Shown: positions 45,543 through 55,900 of the stretch, piece after piece | How the letters are laid out: each line of letters begins with the position of its first letter | How positions within the stretch are numbered: position 1 is the first letter of the stretch | Source of the DNA: Myxococcales bacterium | GTDB lineage: Bacteria; Myxococcota_A; UBA9042; UBA3505 | Assembly (NCBI GenBank): GCA_002728755.1 | Contig: PBVT01000085.1 | Span: 62,001 to 126,000, forward strand | Reading direction: 5' to 3' | Length of the DNA: 64,000 nt | Program-made: the position numbers and the translations under genes | The notes under the pieces: generated by a model | What the model was told of the DNA's origin: nothing | Databases searched by the model: none | The model's input: only the letters and a program-made list of their open reading frames with translations

Positions 45543-47606
45543 TCAGGTCGGCATATTGCCGTGAACCCGGTCCGGTCCCGTCTTCTTGAGGTGCTTCATA
45601 GCGGCCAGCCCCTCGGTGAGGGCAACACGTGTTTCCTGGGGATCGATTACACGATCGATGAAACCATGAGCCGACGCGATATTGGGAGTCAGGAATTTGT
45701 TCTCATAGGCGTCGATATGATCTTTGATTTCCTCGCTCTCCGCACCGTGTTGGGCCAGATCTCGTCGGTGAAGGATCTCGACAGCACCCTTGGCACCCAT
45801 GACGGCGATTTCGGCGTCCGGCCAGGAGAAGTTCAGATCGCCTCCGATGTGCTTACTGCTCATGACGATGTAGGCACCACCATAGGCTTTACGCACAATC
45901 ACCGAGAGCTTCGGTACAGACGATTCGCAATACGCGTAGAGTAATTTCGCACCGTGGCTGATGACCCCACCATGCTCTTGTTCACGACCAGGCATGAAAC
46001 CAGGGACATCGACGAGCGAGATAATCGGAATCGAGAACGCATCGCAAAAGCGAATGAAGCGGGCACCTTTCCGGCTGGCGGTGCTATCAAGACAGCCGGC
46101 CAGATGCGCGGGCTGGTTTGCTACAACGCCTACCGTGGTCCCAGCCAGGCGGGCCATTCCCACGACCAGATTCGGAGCGAACCGTTCGTGAATCTCGAAG
46201 AAGGAGCCGTGGTCAAAGACCTGCCGGATGACTTCACGGCAATCGTAGGCCTGCGCGGTGTCGTCCGGAACAAGATTAACGAGGTTCGGTGTGGAGCGGT
46301 CCGCGGGATCGAATTTTGGTCCTCGCGGGGCTGGTTCACCCGAACGGTTGGGTAGATACGATATGAGACGGCGTGTCGATTGCAGGGCCTCGGCTTCATT
46401 CGGGGAGAGCACGTGGGCTACACCCGTAATTTCGCCGTGTACACGACCTCCACCCAACTCATCGGCTGTAATATCCTCGAAGGTCACAGTCTTAACGACA
46501 CGGGGGCCAGTTAAGAACATATTGGAGTTGGACTCGGTCATGACGACAAAGTCCATCATGGCCGGGGAATATACAGCACCACCAGCGGATGGGCCGAGGA
46601 TACAGGCGATCTGTGGGATGATCCCACTGGCTTTCACCACACGCAGGAAGATGTCACCGTATCCTGCCAGGGACAATACACCCTCTTGAATACGTGCCCC
46701 ACCACTATCGTGAATCCCGACGACCGGATGTCCGGATTGGGTGGCAAGATCGAGAACCTTACAGATCTTTCGAGCGTGCATTTCTCCGAGAGAACCACCC
46801 AGGGCCCGGAAGTCCTGGCTATAGGCATATACGGTTCGACCATCGACTTTTCCATACCCACAGATAACCCCATCACCTGGGATGTCACGTCGATCTAGAC
46901 CGAAGTCACTGACTCGATGGCGAACATGGGCATCAATTTCACGAAAGGAGCCGGGGTCGAACAGGTGTTCCACACGCTCTCTTGCGGTTAAGAGACGCCC
47001 ACCAGGGAGGTGAGGAATCTCTTCGATCTCCTCGGAGACCGCACTTTCGTCTCGTTGTACTTCGAGTTCGAACAGAGGTTCGCCGGGGCGGACCGATGCG
47101 TCCGTCTTGATCGATATCTTCTTTACCTTACCATCGTGAGGCGCTGGCAGGATGTTCTCCATCTTCATGGCTTCGATAACCACGCAGGGATCGCCTTCCT
47201 TGAGCTCCTGGCCCTTCTTGATCAGGACATCCCGGACCACACCGGTAAGAGGGGCTTTGACTACAACATCGCCATGTTCGTCCTGGTTTCGTAGTTGCCA
47301 GGCGGTGAGAAGCTCCGGAAGCCGTGCCGGCCAGGCTTCTACGGGAAAGGTCAAACCGTCCACGTTGGCCTGGAGTTTCCCTTCCTCTTCGTAGATGGCC
47401 ACATCGACAATGCGTTCTCTTGTTTCGAGTTTTACGAAGACGATACCTGTGTCTTCGTCGGTTCGAATGGAGAGAACCCGTGCTGCTCCACGATCGTCTG
47501 ACGTCAGGACGACGCCGCCACGTGATTGAACCGCAACCTTTACCTGGTCACCAGGAATGCGGACGGATGCTTTGGTTGTACCCTGGCTTTTTTCGGAAGG
47601 ATTCAT
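45543..47606 (-). CDS. Biotin carrier-carboxyltransferase fusion
   Basis: Part of an acyl-CoA carboxylase. Residues about 110-185 are a biotin carrier domain with VIEAMKMEN (biotinyl Lys148), preceded by a short beta-barrel-like region. Residues about 196-687 are a carboxyltransferase of the propionyl/acetyl-CoA beta-subunit type ('HDSGGARIQEGVLSLAGYGDIF', 'GPSAGGAVYSPAMMDF', 'LVDVPGFMPGREQEHGGVI', 'KAYGGAYIVMSSKHIGGD'). Carrier domains are usually joined to biotin carboxylase, not to the transferase, so the arrangement is unusual. Overlap of 4 nt with the carboxylase gene fits a 1:1 complex. Product is malonyl- or methylmalonyl-CoA; which one is not decidable by eye. Likely supplies the megasynthase. 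Confidence 0.88.
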   Translation of the reverse strand: MNPSEKSQGTTKASVRIPGDQVKVAVQSRGGVVLTSDDRGAARVLSIRTDEDTGIVFVKLETRERIVDVAIYEEEGKLQANVDGLTFPVEAWPARLPELLTAWQLRNQDEHGDVVVKAPLTGVVRDVLIKKGQELKEGDPCVVIEAMKMENILPAPHDGKVKKISIKTDASVRPGEPLFELEVQRDESAVSEEIEEIPHLPGGRLLTARERVEHLFDPGSFREIDAHVRHRVSDFGLDRRDIPGDGVICGYGKVDGRTVYAYSQDFRALGGSLGEMHARKICKVLDLATQSGHPVVGIHDSGGARIQEGVLSLAGYGDIFLRVVKASGIIPQIACILGPSAGGAVYSPAMMDFVVMTESNSNMFLTGPRVVKTVTFEDITADELGGGRVHGEITGVAHVLSPNEAEALQSTRRLISYLPNRSGEPAPRGPKFDPADRSTPNLVNLVPDDTAQAYDCREVIRQVFDHGSFFEIHERFAPNLVVGMARLAGTTVGVVANQPAHLAGCLDSTASRKGARFIRFCDAFSIPIISLVDVPGFMPGREQEHGGVISHGAKLLYAYCESSVPKLSVIVRKAYGGAYIVMSSKHIGGDLNFSWPDAEIAVMGAKGAVEILHRRDLAQHGAESEEIKDHIDAYENKFLTPNIASAHGFIDRVIDPQETRVALTEGLAAMKHLKKTGPDRVHGNMPT

Positions 47607-49117
47607 GCTGGCTTATCCGCGTCTTTAGGGGATGCCCACAGGACAGCAGCGGCGCGGGCTGCATCGAAAAATGCAGGGTCAGAGCCGATCGTTTCCTGGT
47701 ATTCCGGCATCCATCGTTCAAGTGCACCAGTATCGATCTTGTTGATCTGGAACTCTGGATGGTCACATATGTATCGGAGAAGATGAACATTGGTCTTGAT
47801 GCCAATGATGCGGGTGTCATCGAGGGCCCTGGCCAGTCGGTCCAGCGCCTCGTTACGATTTCTTCCCCAGGCGATGATCTTGGCGATCATCGAATCGTAT
47901 TTCGTTCCGATAGACGAACCCTGCACCAGGGCGGTTTCGATTCGTACATGGCTATGCTCTGGCCATTGTATGTGTCGAACCAGGCCTGTCTGCGGTGCAA
48001 AGTTGTTACGTGCGTCCTCTGCGATGACCCGTACCTCGATTGCATGACCCAATGGGACGACCGAACCGAGCTCATCTGGCATCTTATGGCCAGCCGCCAC
48101 AAGCACCTGAAGCCATACAAGGTCCTGACCAATGACGGCTTCTGTAACGGGATGCTCCACCTGGAGTCTGGTATTTACCTCGAGGAAAGCGAACCTCTCA
48201 TCGGGCATCACCAGGAACTCGACCGTACCGGCGTTGACGTAATTTGCCTCTTTGCAGATACCAACGGCGGCATCCATGAGGTTCTTTCGAAGCTCCTCTG
48301 ACAGAATCGTAGCGTCCGCTTCCTCAACAACCTTCTGGCGACGTCGTTGGAGGGAACAATCTCTTGTACCCAGAGCGAAGATCTGCCCGTGTTTGTCTCC
48401 GAGCACCTGGACCTCAATATGGCGCGCACCTTCCAGGAAAGATTCGATAAAGAGATCTCCTCGTCCGAAGGCTTTCAGGGCCTCGGAGCGGGCACGTTCA
48501 AATGCGGTAGGAATATCCTCAAGGCTGCGGATGACCCGGATTCCTCGCCCACCACCACCGGCGGCTGCTTTAAGAAGAACGGGAAGACCGACACGAGAGG
48601 CCTCTTCTACGGCCTTTTTAGCACTCTTTACCGGTTTGGATGTGCCTCCCGGCACAGGTACGCCTGCCTTCTCTGCGATGGCACGGGCGGATACCTTATC
48701 TCCCAGCCTGTCGACCGTGTCGGCTGTGGGGCCGATAAAGATAATCCCTTCCTCTTCGCAACGGCGGATGAATTGGGCGTCCTCGCTCAAATAGCCCCAG
48801 CCAGGATGAATCGCCTGACAGTCATATTCTTTGGCCGCTGCAATGATCGTTTCGATATCCAGGAAGACGCTCTTATCGTCTTTGCTTCGAAGCATTACGG
48901 CGTGATCAGCCACGACGATATGTAAACTATGCTCATCACCGGGCTCGTAGGCGGCGACCGATGTGATGGACATTCGACGCAGGGTACGTGCGATGCGTAC
49001 CGCTACCTCTCCCCGGTTTGCAATAAAGACGCTTCGGATTGTTCCCGTAGTCTCTCTTTGAAGAAACCGGGGGCGAGGATCAAGGAAGCCGTCGCTAAAT
49101 TTATCGGAGATTGTCAT
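47603..49117 (-). CDS. Biotin carboxylase subunit
   Basis: ATP-dependent carboxylation of biotin. The 504-residue protein holds the full ATP-grasp enzyme ('IRSVFIANRGEVAVRIARTLR', 'HPGWGYLSEDAQF', 'LKAAAGGGGRGIRV', 'EVNTRLQVEHPVTE') but stops before any carrier domain; the carrier is on the next gene. The N-terminal 25 residues are an extra leader. It begins 3 nt after the phosphopantetheinyl transferase stop, so all four cassette genes are packed without gaps. Homologous to AccC and to the N-terminal part of PccA. Confidence 0.92.
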   Translation of the reverse strand: MTISDKFSDGFLDPRPRFLQRETTGTIRSVFIANRGEVAVRIARTLRRMSITSVAAYEPGDEHSLHIVVADHAVMLRSKDDKSVFLDIETIIAAAKEYDCQAIHPGWGYLSEDAQFIRRCEEEGIIFIGPTADTVDRLGDKVSARAIAEKAGVPVPGGTSKPVKSAKKAVEEASRVGLPVLLKAAAGGGGRGIRVIRSLEDIPTAFERARSEALKAFGRGDLFIESFLEGARHIEVQVLGDKHGQIFALGTRDCSLQRRRQKVVEEADATILSEELRKNLMDAAVGICKEANYVNAGTVEFLVMPDERFAFLEVNTRLQVEHPVTEAVIGQDLVWLQVLVAAGHKMPDELGSVVPLGHAIEVRVIAEDARNNFAPQTGLVRHIQWPEHSHVRIETALVQGSSIGTKYDSMIAKIIAWGRNRNEALDRLARALDDTRIIGIKTNVHLLRYICDHPEFQINKIDTGALERWMPEYQETIGSDPAFFDAARAAAVLWASPKDADKPA

Positions 49118-49120
49118 GGT

Positions 49121-49900
49121 CTATGTCCTCTCTTCTTGGATGATCGAGAAGGTCTTCTGAATGCCAGTCCAGGCGAAGGTTCGCCGTGGAGATGGGCGTC
49201 GGTTACGTAGTTGCTGTAGGGAGTGACTCGTTATCCAGGCGACGCATAGAGTCATTCCGTCGATGGTCCCAAAGCGTAATTCCACCTGTATATCGGAGGG
49301 AAACTCGTCGATATTGTGAACCTTCGCCGTACCGGTTGTTTCGTCGATTATATGTACGTCTACACAACGGGCGGGTACGGCAAACCCTAAACCGATCGCT
49401 TTTAAGGTGGCCTCTCGTGCTGCCCAGATAGCGGTGGCTCGTTGTACGGCGTGGACGGGTTTAAGGGCCCGGATTTCGGATTGTTCGGATTCCGTGAAAA
49501 AGTCATCCAATGTCTTTAGAAGCGATGGGTTGGGATCTTCGATATCGATACCAATCGCTAGACTTTCGGGATCAGCGCTGACTACGGCGGCCGCCACACC
49601 CTTACGATGTGTTAAGGAGATCCCGACGGTCTCAACAGTCGTCCCATCATGAATCGATAAGACCTCCGGTGCGCCATGGTCATCGGGTAGAACACTGACG
49701 TGATTACAACCCAGGCTATCAAGCACCTTATGGCCTGCGATACGCGCAGCAGCAGATGCCTGCCGCCGCTCTGGGTTCCGAAAAAGCTCCACGTACTTTC
49801 GTTCCGTTGGACGAAGACGTGCCATATCCACCTGATGGTCTTCAGGTGAACCGTAGCCATGGAAGGCCAGGCGCATGGTATGTGGTAGCTGTACGGTCAT
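49121..49900 (-). CDS. Sfp-type 4'-phosphopantetheinyl transferase
   Basis: Transfers phosphopantetheine from CoA to carrier proteins. With the preferred start (ATG one base after the megasynthase stop) it has 259 residues. Motifs: 'SLTHRKG' (94-101), the Mg-binding 'GIDIEDP' (117-123) and 'WAAREATLKAIG' (159-170), the WxxxEAxxK signature with Arg for the first Lys. The size is that of the Sfp class used for megasynthases rather than AcpS. The track start at 49927 would overlap the synthase. Its place right behind the synthase makes it the dedicated activator of the five ACP-like domains, and so the enzyme to test on their Thr residues. Confidence 0.9.
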   Translation of the reverse strand: MTVQLPHTMRLAFHGYGSPEDHQVDMARLRPTERKYVELFRNPERRQASAAARIAGHKVLDSLGCNHVSVLPDDHGAPEVLSIHDGTTVETVGISLTHRKGVAAAVVSADPESLAIGIDIEDPNPSLLKTLDDFFTESEQSEIRALKPVHAVQRATAIWAAREATLKAIGLGFAVPARCVDVHIIDETTGTAKVHNIDEFPSDIQVELRFGTIDGMTLCVAWITSHSLQQLRNRRPSPRRTFAWTGIQKTFSIIQEERT

Positions 49901-49901
49901 A

Positions 49902-52900
49902 TCAGTCTTTTTCCACGTTGCCGGCATTGACGGTCTTATAGCCTTTGAGGATTACGACGGGCTTTCCGTTCTTACCGGTCACAACTCCGTTAAATCGGCC
50001 CGATTTCGTCTTCGCCACATGGACACGGAAGGGACCGTCCTTGGATGAGACCGTTTGTAGGGCGCGGACCTCTTCTGCCTGGTGTGGTAATCCCATATTT
50101 CCGCTGGAGACCTCACACGCCCCAACGGTTTGGAACGCGGCTTCAAGGAGAAGCGCGGGAAGGGGAGCTGCAGCCATATCGATGGATTCTTTTCGAATCT
50201 TGGCGTGGCCCGCCTTTGCATCGGCTTCTACTTCAGAGAGCACCTGGAATGCTGGACCATGGAAGAACTTCTTATACAGGTCTTTATGGGACCAGTTCTC
50301 CGCTTTGGTGGGCGTGTTCTTCTTGGGAGCACGCCCCATCGATGTTGTGCTGGAAACGCGTGCACGGAAATGAGGGTGTACGCGTGTTGTGCCCATCGGA
50401 TCGATAAATACCCGATTCAACGTCCAGGAGCCGCCTTCTCGTTGTGAGGAGGTCGGAGCCAACATGACGCGGGTAGACCGTCCATCCGGAACACGTACGG
50501 CTTGATTGAACTCGACGGACTCGAAGACCGAGACCTCTTTGTTGGTGCCCGATGTCATACGAGACGCTTCGTCCATCATGCTCAAGCCAACGACACCCGG
50601 AAGTACCGCTGTGCCAGAGATACGATGATCGTCGAGATACGGTATCTCGGAGGTAACAGTTGCCTCACGGGCAAGACCGGTATCTCCCTTAATCAGGCCG
50701 ATAAGAGGTGAGTCTGGCTCGTCGATTGCGATCTGTTCGGAGGCGAGCGCGCCCAGTTCCTGGGTTCGAACGACATGTGTAGCCCCCTCAATAGGACATA
50801 CCAGCTCTTCCATGAATGCTGATACGCCAGCCTTGAGCGGAATGAACTCTACACCACGGTCGGACAGTGCTTTCGCAATCTCCGGTCGTGCGGCCATACC
50901 TACGTCCGCAAAGGGGCCCCAGGCGATACTACGGCAGGACGAACCTTCCAGTCGTTGCGCCATGGTATGGGTTAGTGCTTCTAACGCAGCATTGGCGGCA
51001 GCGTAGTCTGTTTGACCACCGTTCCCGAAATGGGCTGCCACAGACGAGAATGTCAGGAATGAGCCCACAGAGACACCGTTGAAGGTGGCCATAAGTTGCT
51101 GCATTGGGGCGATCTTTACGTTGAGGACCTGACGAATCTCATCCTCGGATTTACGTGTGAGAAGTCGGCTATAGTCGACACCAGCGGCATGGATTACGAG
51201 ATCGACATGACTCTTCTTCGCTGCCTTCTTCAAGGCTGCTTCGAGGATCGCAGGATCGGTCGCATCACCGAGAACCAACTCTACCTTCGCACCAAGCTCC
51301 TGGAATCTCGCAATATTTGTAGCGACTTCAAGTCGAGCTTCGGCTTTCGACTCCAGACGTGCCACTGCGGCTGGTGTAGCGCGCTCACCGCGTTCTTTCA
51401 GCTCTTCCATGAGCTTCATGCGTCGGTCTTGTTGTGACAGGGCCATCAGATCCCGGTCCGCATCTTCGGCAGGACCCGTACGACCTACGAGCACCAACTT
51501 CTTCGTTCCCGACGCCACAAGGGATTCCAGCATTTGTGCTGTGATCCCACGTGCACCGCCCAGGGCGAGAACCTGCTTGGGGGCTGCAAAATCTTCGGGG
51601 ATTGAGGGGACATCGGCCTGTAGGAGTCCGCGGACTCGTTTACTTCCATCGGTATCGATGCGAATGGAGCCTATCCCCTGGCCATTGACGGCGATATCTC
51701 GCAGGCTTGCATGACAGGGATGAAGCCCCTTCTTCGGAGCGGTAACTTTCGGAAGCTGTACATGGAGGGTAGCGACTGCTGTCTCGTGTTCCCGTCCGTA
51801 GGACATAGCAAAGGCGGCTGCTGCGGCCTTGGCGGGAGCACTGACCCAGGCGTCGTCATCGGTGATACCGGTTTCTACCAACAGCACACGGCTTGGACCG
51901 GCGAGAAGCCAGCTGCGAATTTGCATGATGGCTTCAATGGGCTCTTCCGGTAAGGCGTCTAGATCGAAGGCCAGCGCTGTATTCTCTTCGAGCTTTTCCG
52001 GAGCCTTGTTCAGGGCGGTTGGCTTGCCCTTGATTCCGAGGGCTTTGGCCAGGGCTGTTTTGCCGACCACAAGGGTAGACTCGACAGTCGGTGCCTTGGC
52101 AGGTGCTACTCCACCTTCGAACCAGGCCGGAACGAACCGTCCGACAGTGGTTGCTTCCGGACCTGTAGCCTGGGCTTCTTCCTGTACGGCTTCGGACGTT
52201 GTCGGAGCCGTGCCTTTCGAAGAGCCTGCGTACTCCAGAACGAAGTCAGCGATCTTATTGAGAGTGGAGTAGTCCTGTAGACTCAGATCTTCTACCGGAG
52301 CGATGCCGTAGGTCTCTCGCACGGTGGCAAAGAGCTCGGCTTGCTTGACGGTGTCGATACCAAGATCGGCTTCGAGGTCCAGGTCTGGCTCCAGCATATC
52401 TACCGGATACCCAGTCTGCTCCGAGACGAGATCAAGGAGAGTCTTGAGAATGGCAGGCTTTTGAAGATCGGTCGCAGGGGCCGCCGCTTCTTTTTTCTCT
52501 GCAGGAGCTGGCGGTGTGGGAGCGGTATCGGCCGCAGGGGTTCCCGAATATTCGATCACGAAATCTGTGATCCTATTCAGGGTTGAGTAGTCCTGCAGAC
52601 GAAGATCTTCGACGGGCGCGATACCGTATTTCTCGCGTACGGCGGCGAACAACTCGGCCTGTTTCACAGTGTCGATACCAAGGTCCGCTTCTAGATCGAG
52701 ATCGGGTTCCAGCATATCGACGGGGTACCCGGTCTGTTCTGCGACCATCTCGAGTAGGGCTTTAAGGATCGCGCCACGGTCCTCCGTAGCAGCCGGCGCG
52801 GGGGCCGTTGCGGCGGCCTTTGGAGCGGCAGCCACAGGAGCCGTTTCCGCTGGGGTGGATGCTGCTGCAGAGTCGGTGCCACTTCGCTCAAGAACGAAGT

Positions 52901-55900
52901 CAGCGATCTTATTCAGAGTCGCGTAGTCCGAGAGCTGAAGGTCTTCCACCGGGGCGATATTGTATTTCTCACGTACGGACGCGAAGAGCTCGGCCTGTTT
53001 GACGGTATCAATACCCAGGTCGGCTTCGAGATCCAGATCGGGAGCTAGCATATCCACGGGATAACCAGACTGTTCCGCCACCATTGTGAGAAGGGATTTC
53101 AACACCTCGTCTCGATCGAGAGAACCCGTGGGAGCTGGCGCTACATGCGCCTTTACTTCGACCTTCGGGGCCGGAGTTTCCGTTGGTGTTTGTCCCGAAC
53201 CGGTCCCCGAACGCTCTACGACGAAGTCGGCGATTTTGTTCAAGGTGGCGTAATCGGAGAGTTGAAGATCTTCGACCGGGGCGATGTTGAAGGCCTCTCG
53301 TACAGACGCGAAGAGCTCGGCCTGTTTCACGGTATCAATACCCAGATCGGCTTCGAGATCCAGATCAGGTGCGAGCATATCGACGGGGTAGCCAGTCTGT
53401 TCGGACACCATATTAAGGAGCGTTTTAACGATGCCGTCACGGTCCTGGGCGGCCGGTTTGGCCGTAGGTGCTGGGCTGGCCTTTGCCTTCGGGGGCTCCG
53501 TCGCTGCGGGTGCAGGTGCGGGTGCGGCTGCGCCATCACCCGAGTTGGCCCGCGCCATTACAAAGTCGGCGATTTTATCCAGGGTGGCGTAATCGGAGAG
53601 TTGGAGGTCTTCGACCGGAGCAATATTGTACGCCTCACGTACGGACGCGAAGAGTTCGGCCTGCTTCACGGTGTCGATCCCCAGATCTGCTTCAAGGTCG
53701 AGGTCCGGTGCGAGCATGTCCACAGGGTAGCCTGTCTGCTCAGACACCAATTGAAGTAGAGCCTGTACTACGGCACCACGTTCCAGATCTGCTGTCGGTG
53801 CTTTGGTGGGGGCCGGGGTAGCTTTGGCCTCAGGCTGTACGGCAGGGGCCACCATCTCTGTCGCACCTTCTGCCACGCGAGCTTTAAGGATACGTCCATC
53901 AAGGAACACTTCGCCAGCTGTCGCATCGACGCATTCGGCAAGGAAGCGTTGATAGAGTCCTGGGTTGGCGATGGTCTGCGGGCCGTCGGCGATCTTTTCG
54001 AAACCGACCAGGGCGATCTGGCTACCAAAACCGGCACCAAGACGTACACCAAAACGGGCGTCGAAAGCACCCCCGCTGGAAAGGTTCAAATCGCTGAAGG
54101 CTGAATCCAGATCGTTGGCGTTCGCAAGTGGTGGAACGGTTCCGAACTGAAGAATCTTTACGAGGAGGCCGTCTTCAATACCAGCACCCATTGGATGACC
54201 CGTATAGCCCTTTACATTGGCAACACAGACTCCACCGGACGCGTTCCCGAAGGCTCTACGTAGGCTTTGCGCTTCGGCTTCAGACGATCCGCCACGCGCT
54301 GGGGTATAGGTCTCATGGGACATGAAGACGGTGTTCGGGGCCATCTCTGCGATGGGGACACCGGCGCTCTGCGACATATCTTCGACCAGCTCTGTGAACA
54401 GCTCGGAGATATGCTCCACATCCAGGCGCGTTCCGTGGAAGGCACTATTACCAAACCGGTCTGCCAGAATGCGTACCAACGGTGTTACGCCACGAGATTC
54501 GGCGAGACCATCGGCTTCGAGTACGAGCCCTACGGCTCCCGCGCCGACGATCATACCATTGCGTTGGGTACCAAATGGGACGGCGGCCTGGGTGACATCG
54601 GATTCGATTGTTGCGGCACCTGCGGCCAGGAAGCCACTTCCGAACCATGGCATCAAGCGATCACTGGAGACATTATCTGCGCCGACTACGATGACTCGTT
54701 TACAGCGACCCAATCGAATCCAGTCGGAGGCGATACCCAGGGCCTGTGTCGTACTCGCGCAGGCGGCGTTCACATGTGTGGATGGCCCTTTCAATCCGAG
54801 GAACTGCGCCAGCTGGGTATGACCCATCGCGAGAATTCGGAACAAGAAACGTCGATCAAAGGTGTACTCGGATTCTTTCGATGCTGCTTTCGCTGTCTCC
54901 AATTGGGAGCTCAATGCGTCGAGTGTTTCCTTGGAGGCTCCGGCCTTTTCTGCCGTTTCCAACGCGATTTGGAGGGATTCCACTCGGGCCTGGCTTTCGC
55001 GGTCCGCTACAATGGAGTCGTATTCTTCGGTGAAATTTTCAATGCCTGGGAATGCCGATGCGAAGATCACACCGGTGTCTTTACCGATGCTTTCTGGAAT
55101 CTGGAAACCGCTCGGTAATTTTTTCCCAGTCGTCGTTACCTGGTACCGGGGCACAACAGGAATATGTGCGTCTTTCAACGCCTCCATCGCCGCAGCGATG
55201 ACCATTCGAGTCGTGATGTCGAGAGCCTGGTTGAAGCTTTTTGGTACTTCATAATCTCCGACGACGTCGAGCTTACCCGGACGTCCACCCAGCTGGATGA
55301 TACCTTCCGTCTTTGTAATTCGTTCGAAACTTCCCGCGCCAGACGCGTTCTTTACGAGCCGTTCGATGTTTTTACCGAGCATCTTTTCGATGAGCTGGCC
55401 GGGGAGGCTTTCGATTCGATTCTCACCATTCAGAAGACGGCTGAAGTTGTCGTCTGCGAACATTTCGTAATCGGCGCCTGGTAGACCAATCGATGCACCC
55501 GTAATGCAAACGGGCGATACTGCGGATGGTGTGTGTTCTACGGTAGCGGAGCTGGCTTTGCCGGGGCTGGCCTGCGCTTCTATGGCCTGTGCCACGGAAG
55601 GCGCGCCGAGACCTGCAGCGTACAGGCTCACCAGCGCATTTCGGAAACTAGCCAGATCCCCCTGTTTGGGGTGATTGGTCGAAACGGCCAGAACATTTTT
55701 CCCCAGGGTATCCAGAATAAGACGGCTTAGCGCGGACTTGGGTCCAACCTCGACAAAGGTGTCGTACCCATCTCGCTTCATATTCTGCACGATTCCGATC
55801 CAGTTTACGGAAGCAGCGACTTGTTTACCGAGGAGATCGCGAATGGTGTCTTCGGCGCCGTCGCCTGTTGGGTATTCTTCGGCGGTTACATCCGAATAGA

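Noticed and set aside
47324-48301. 325-residue plus-strand ORF
   Set aside because: Lies antisense across the carboxylase genes, whose motifs are intact; composition is that of a reverse-frame shadow with no recognisable domain.
54267-55118. 283-residue plus-strand ORF
   Set aside because: Shadow of the second KS of the megasynthase.
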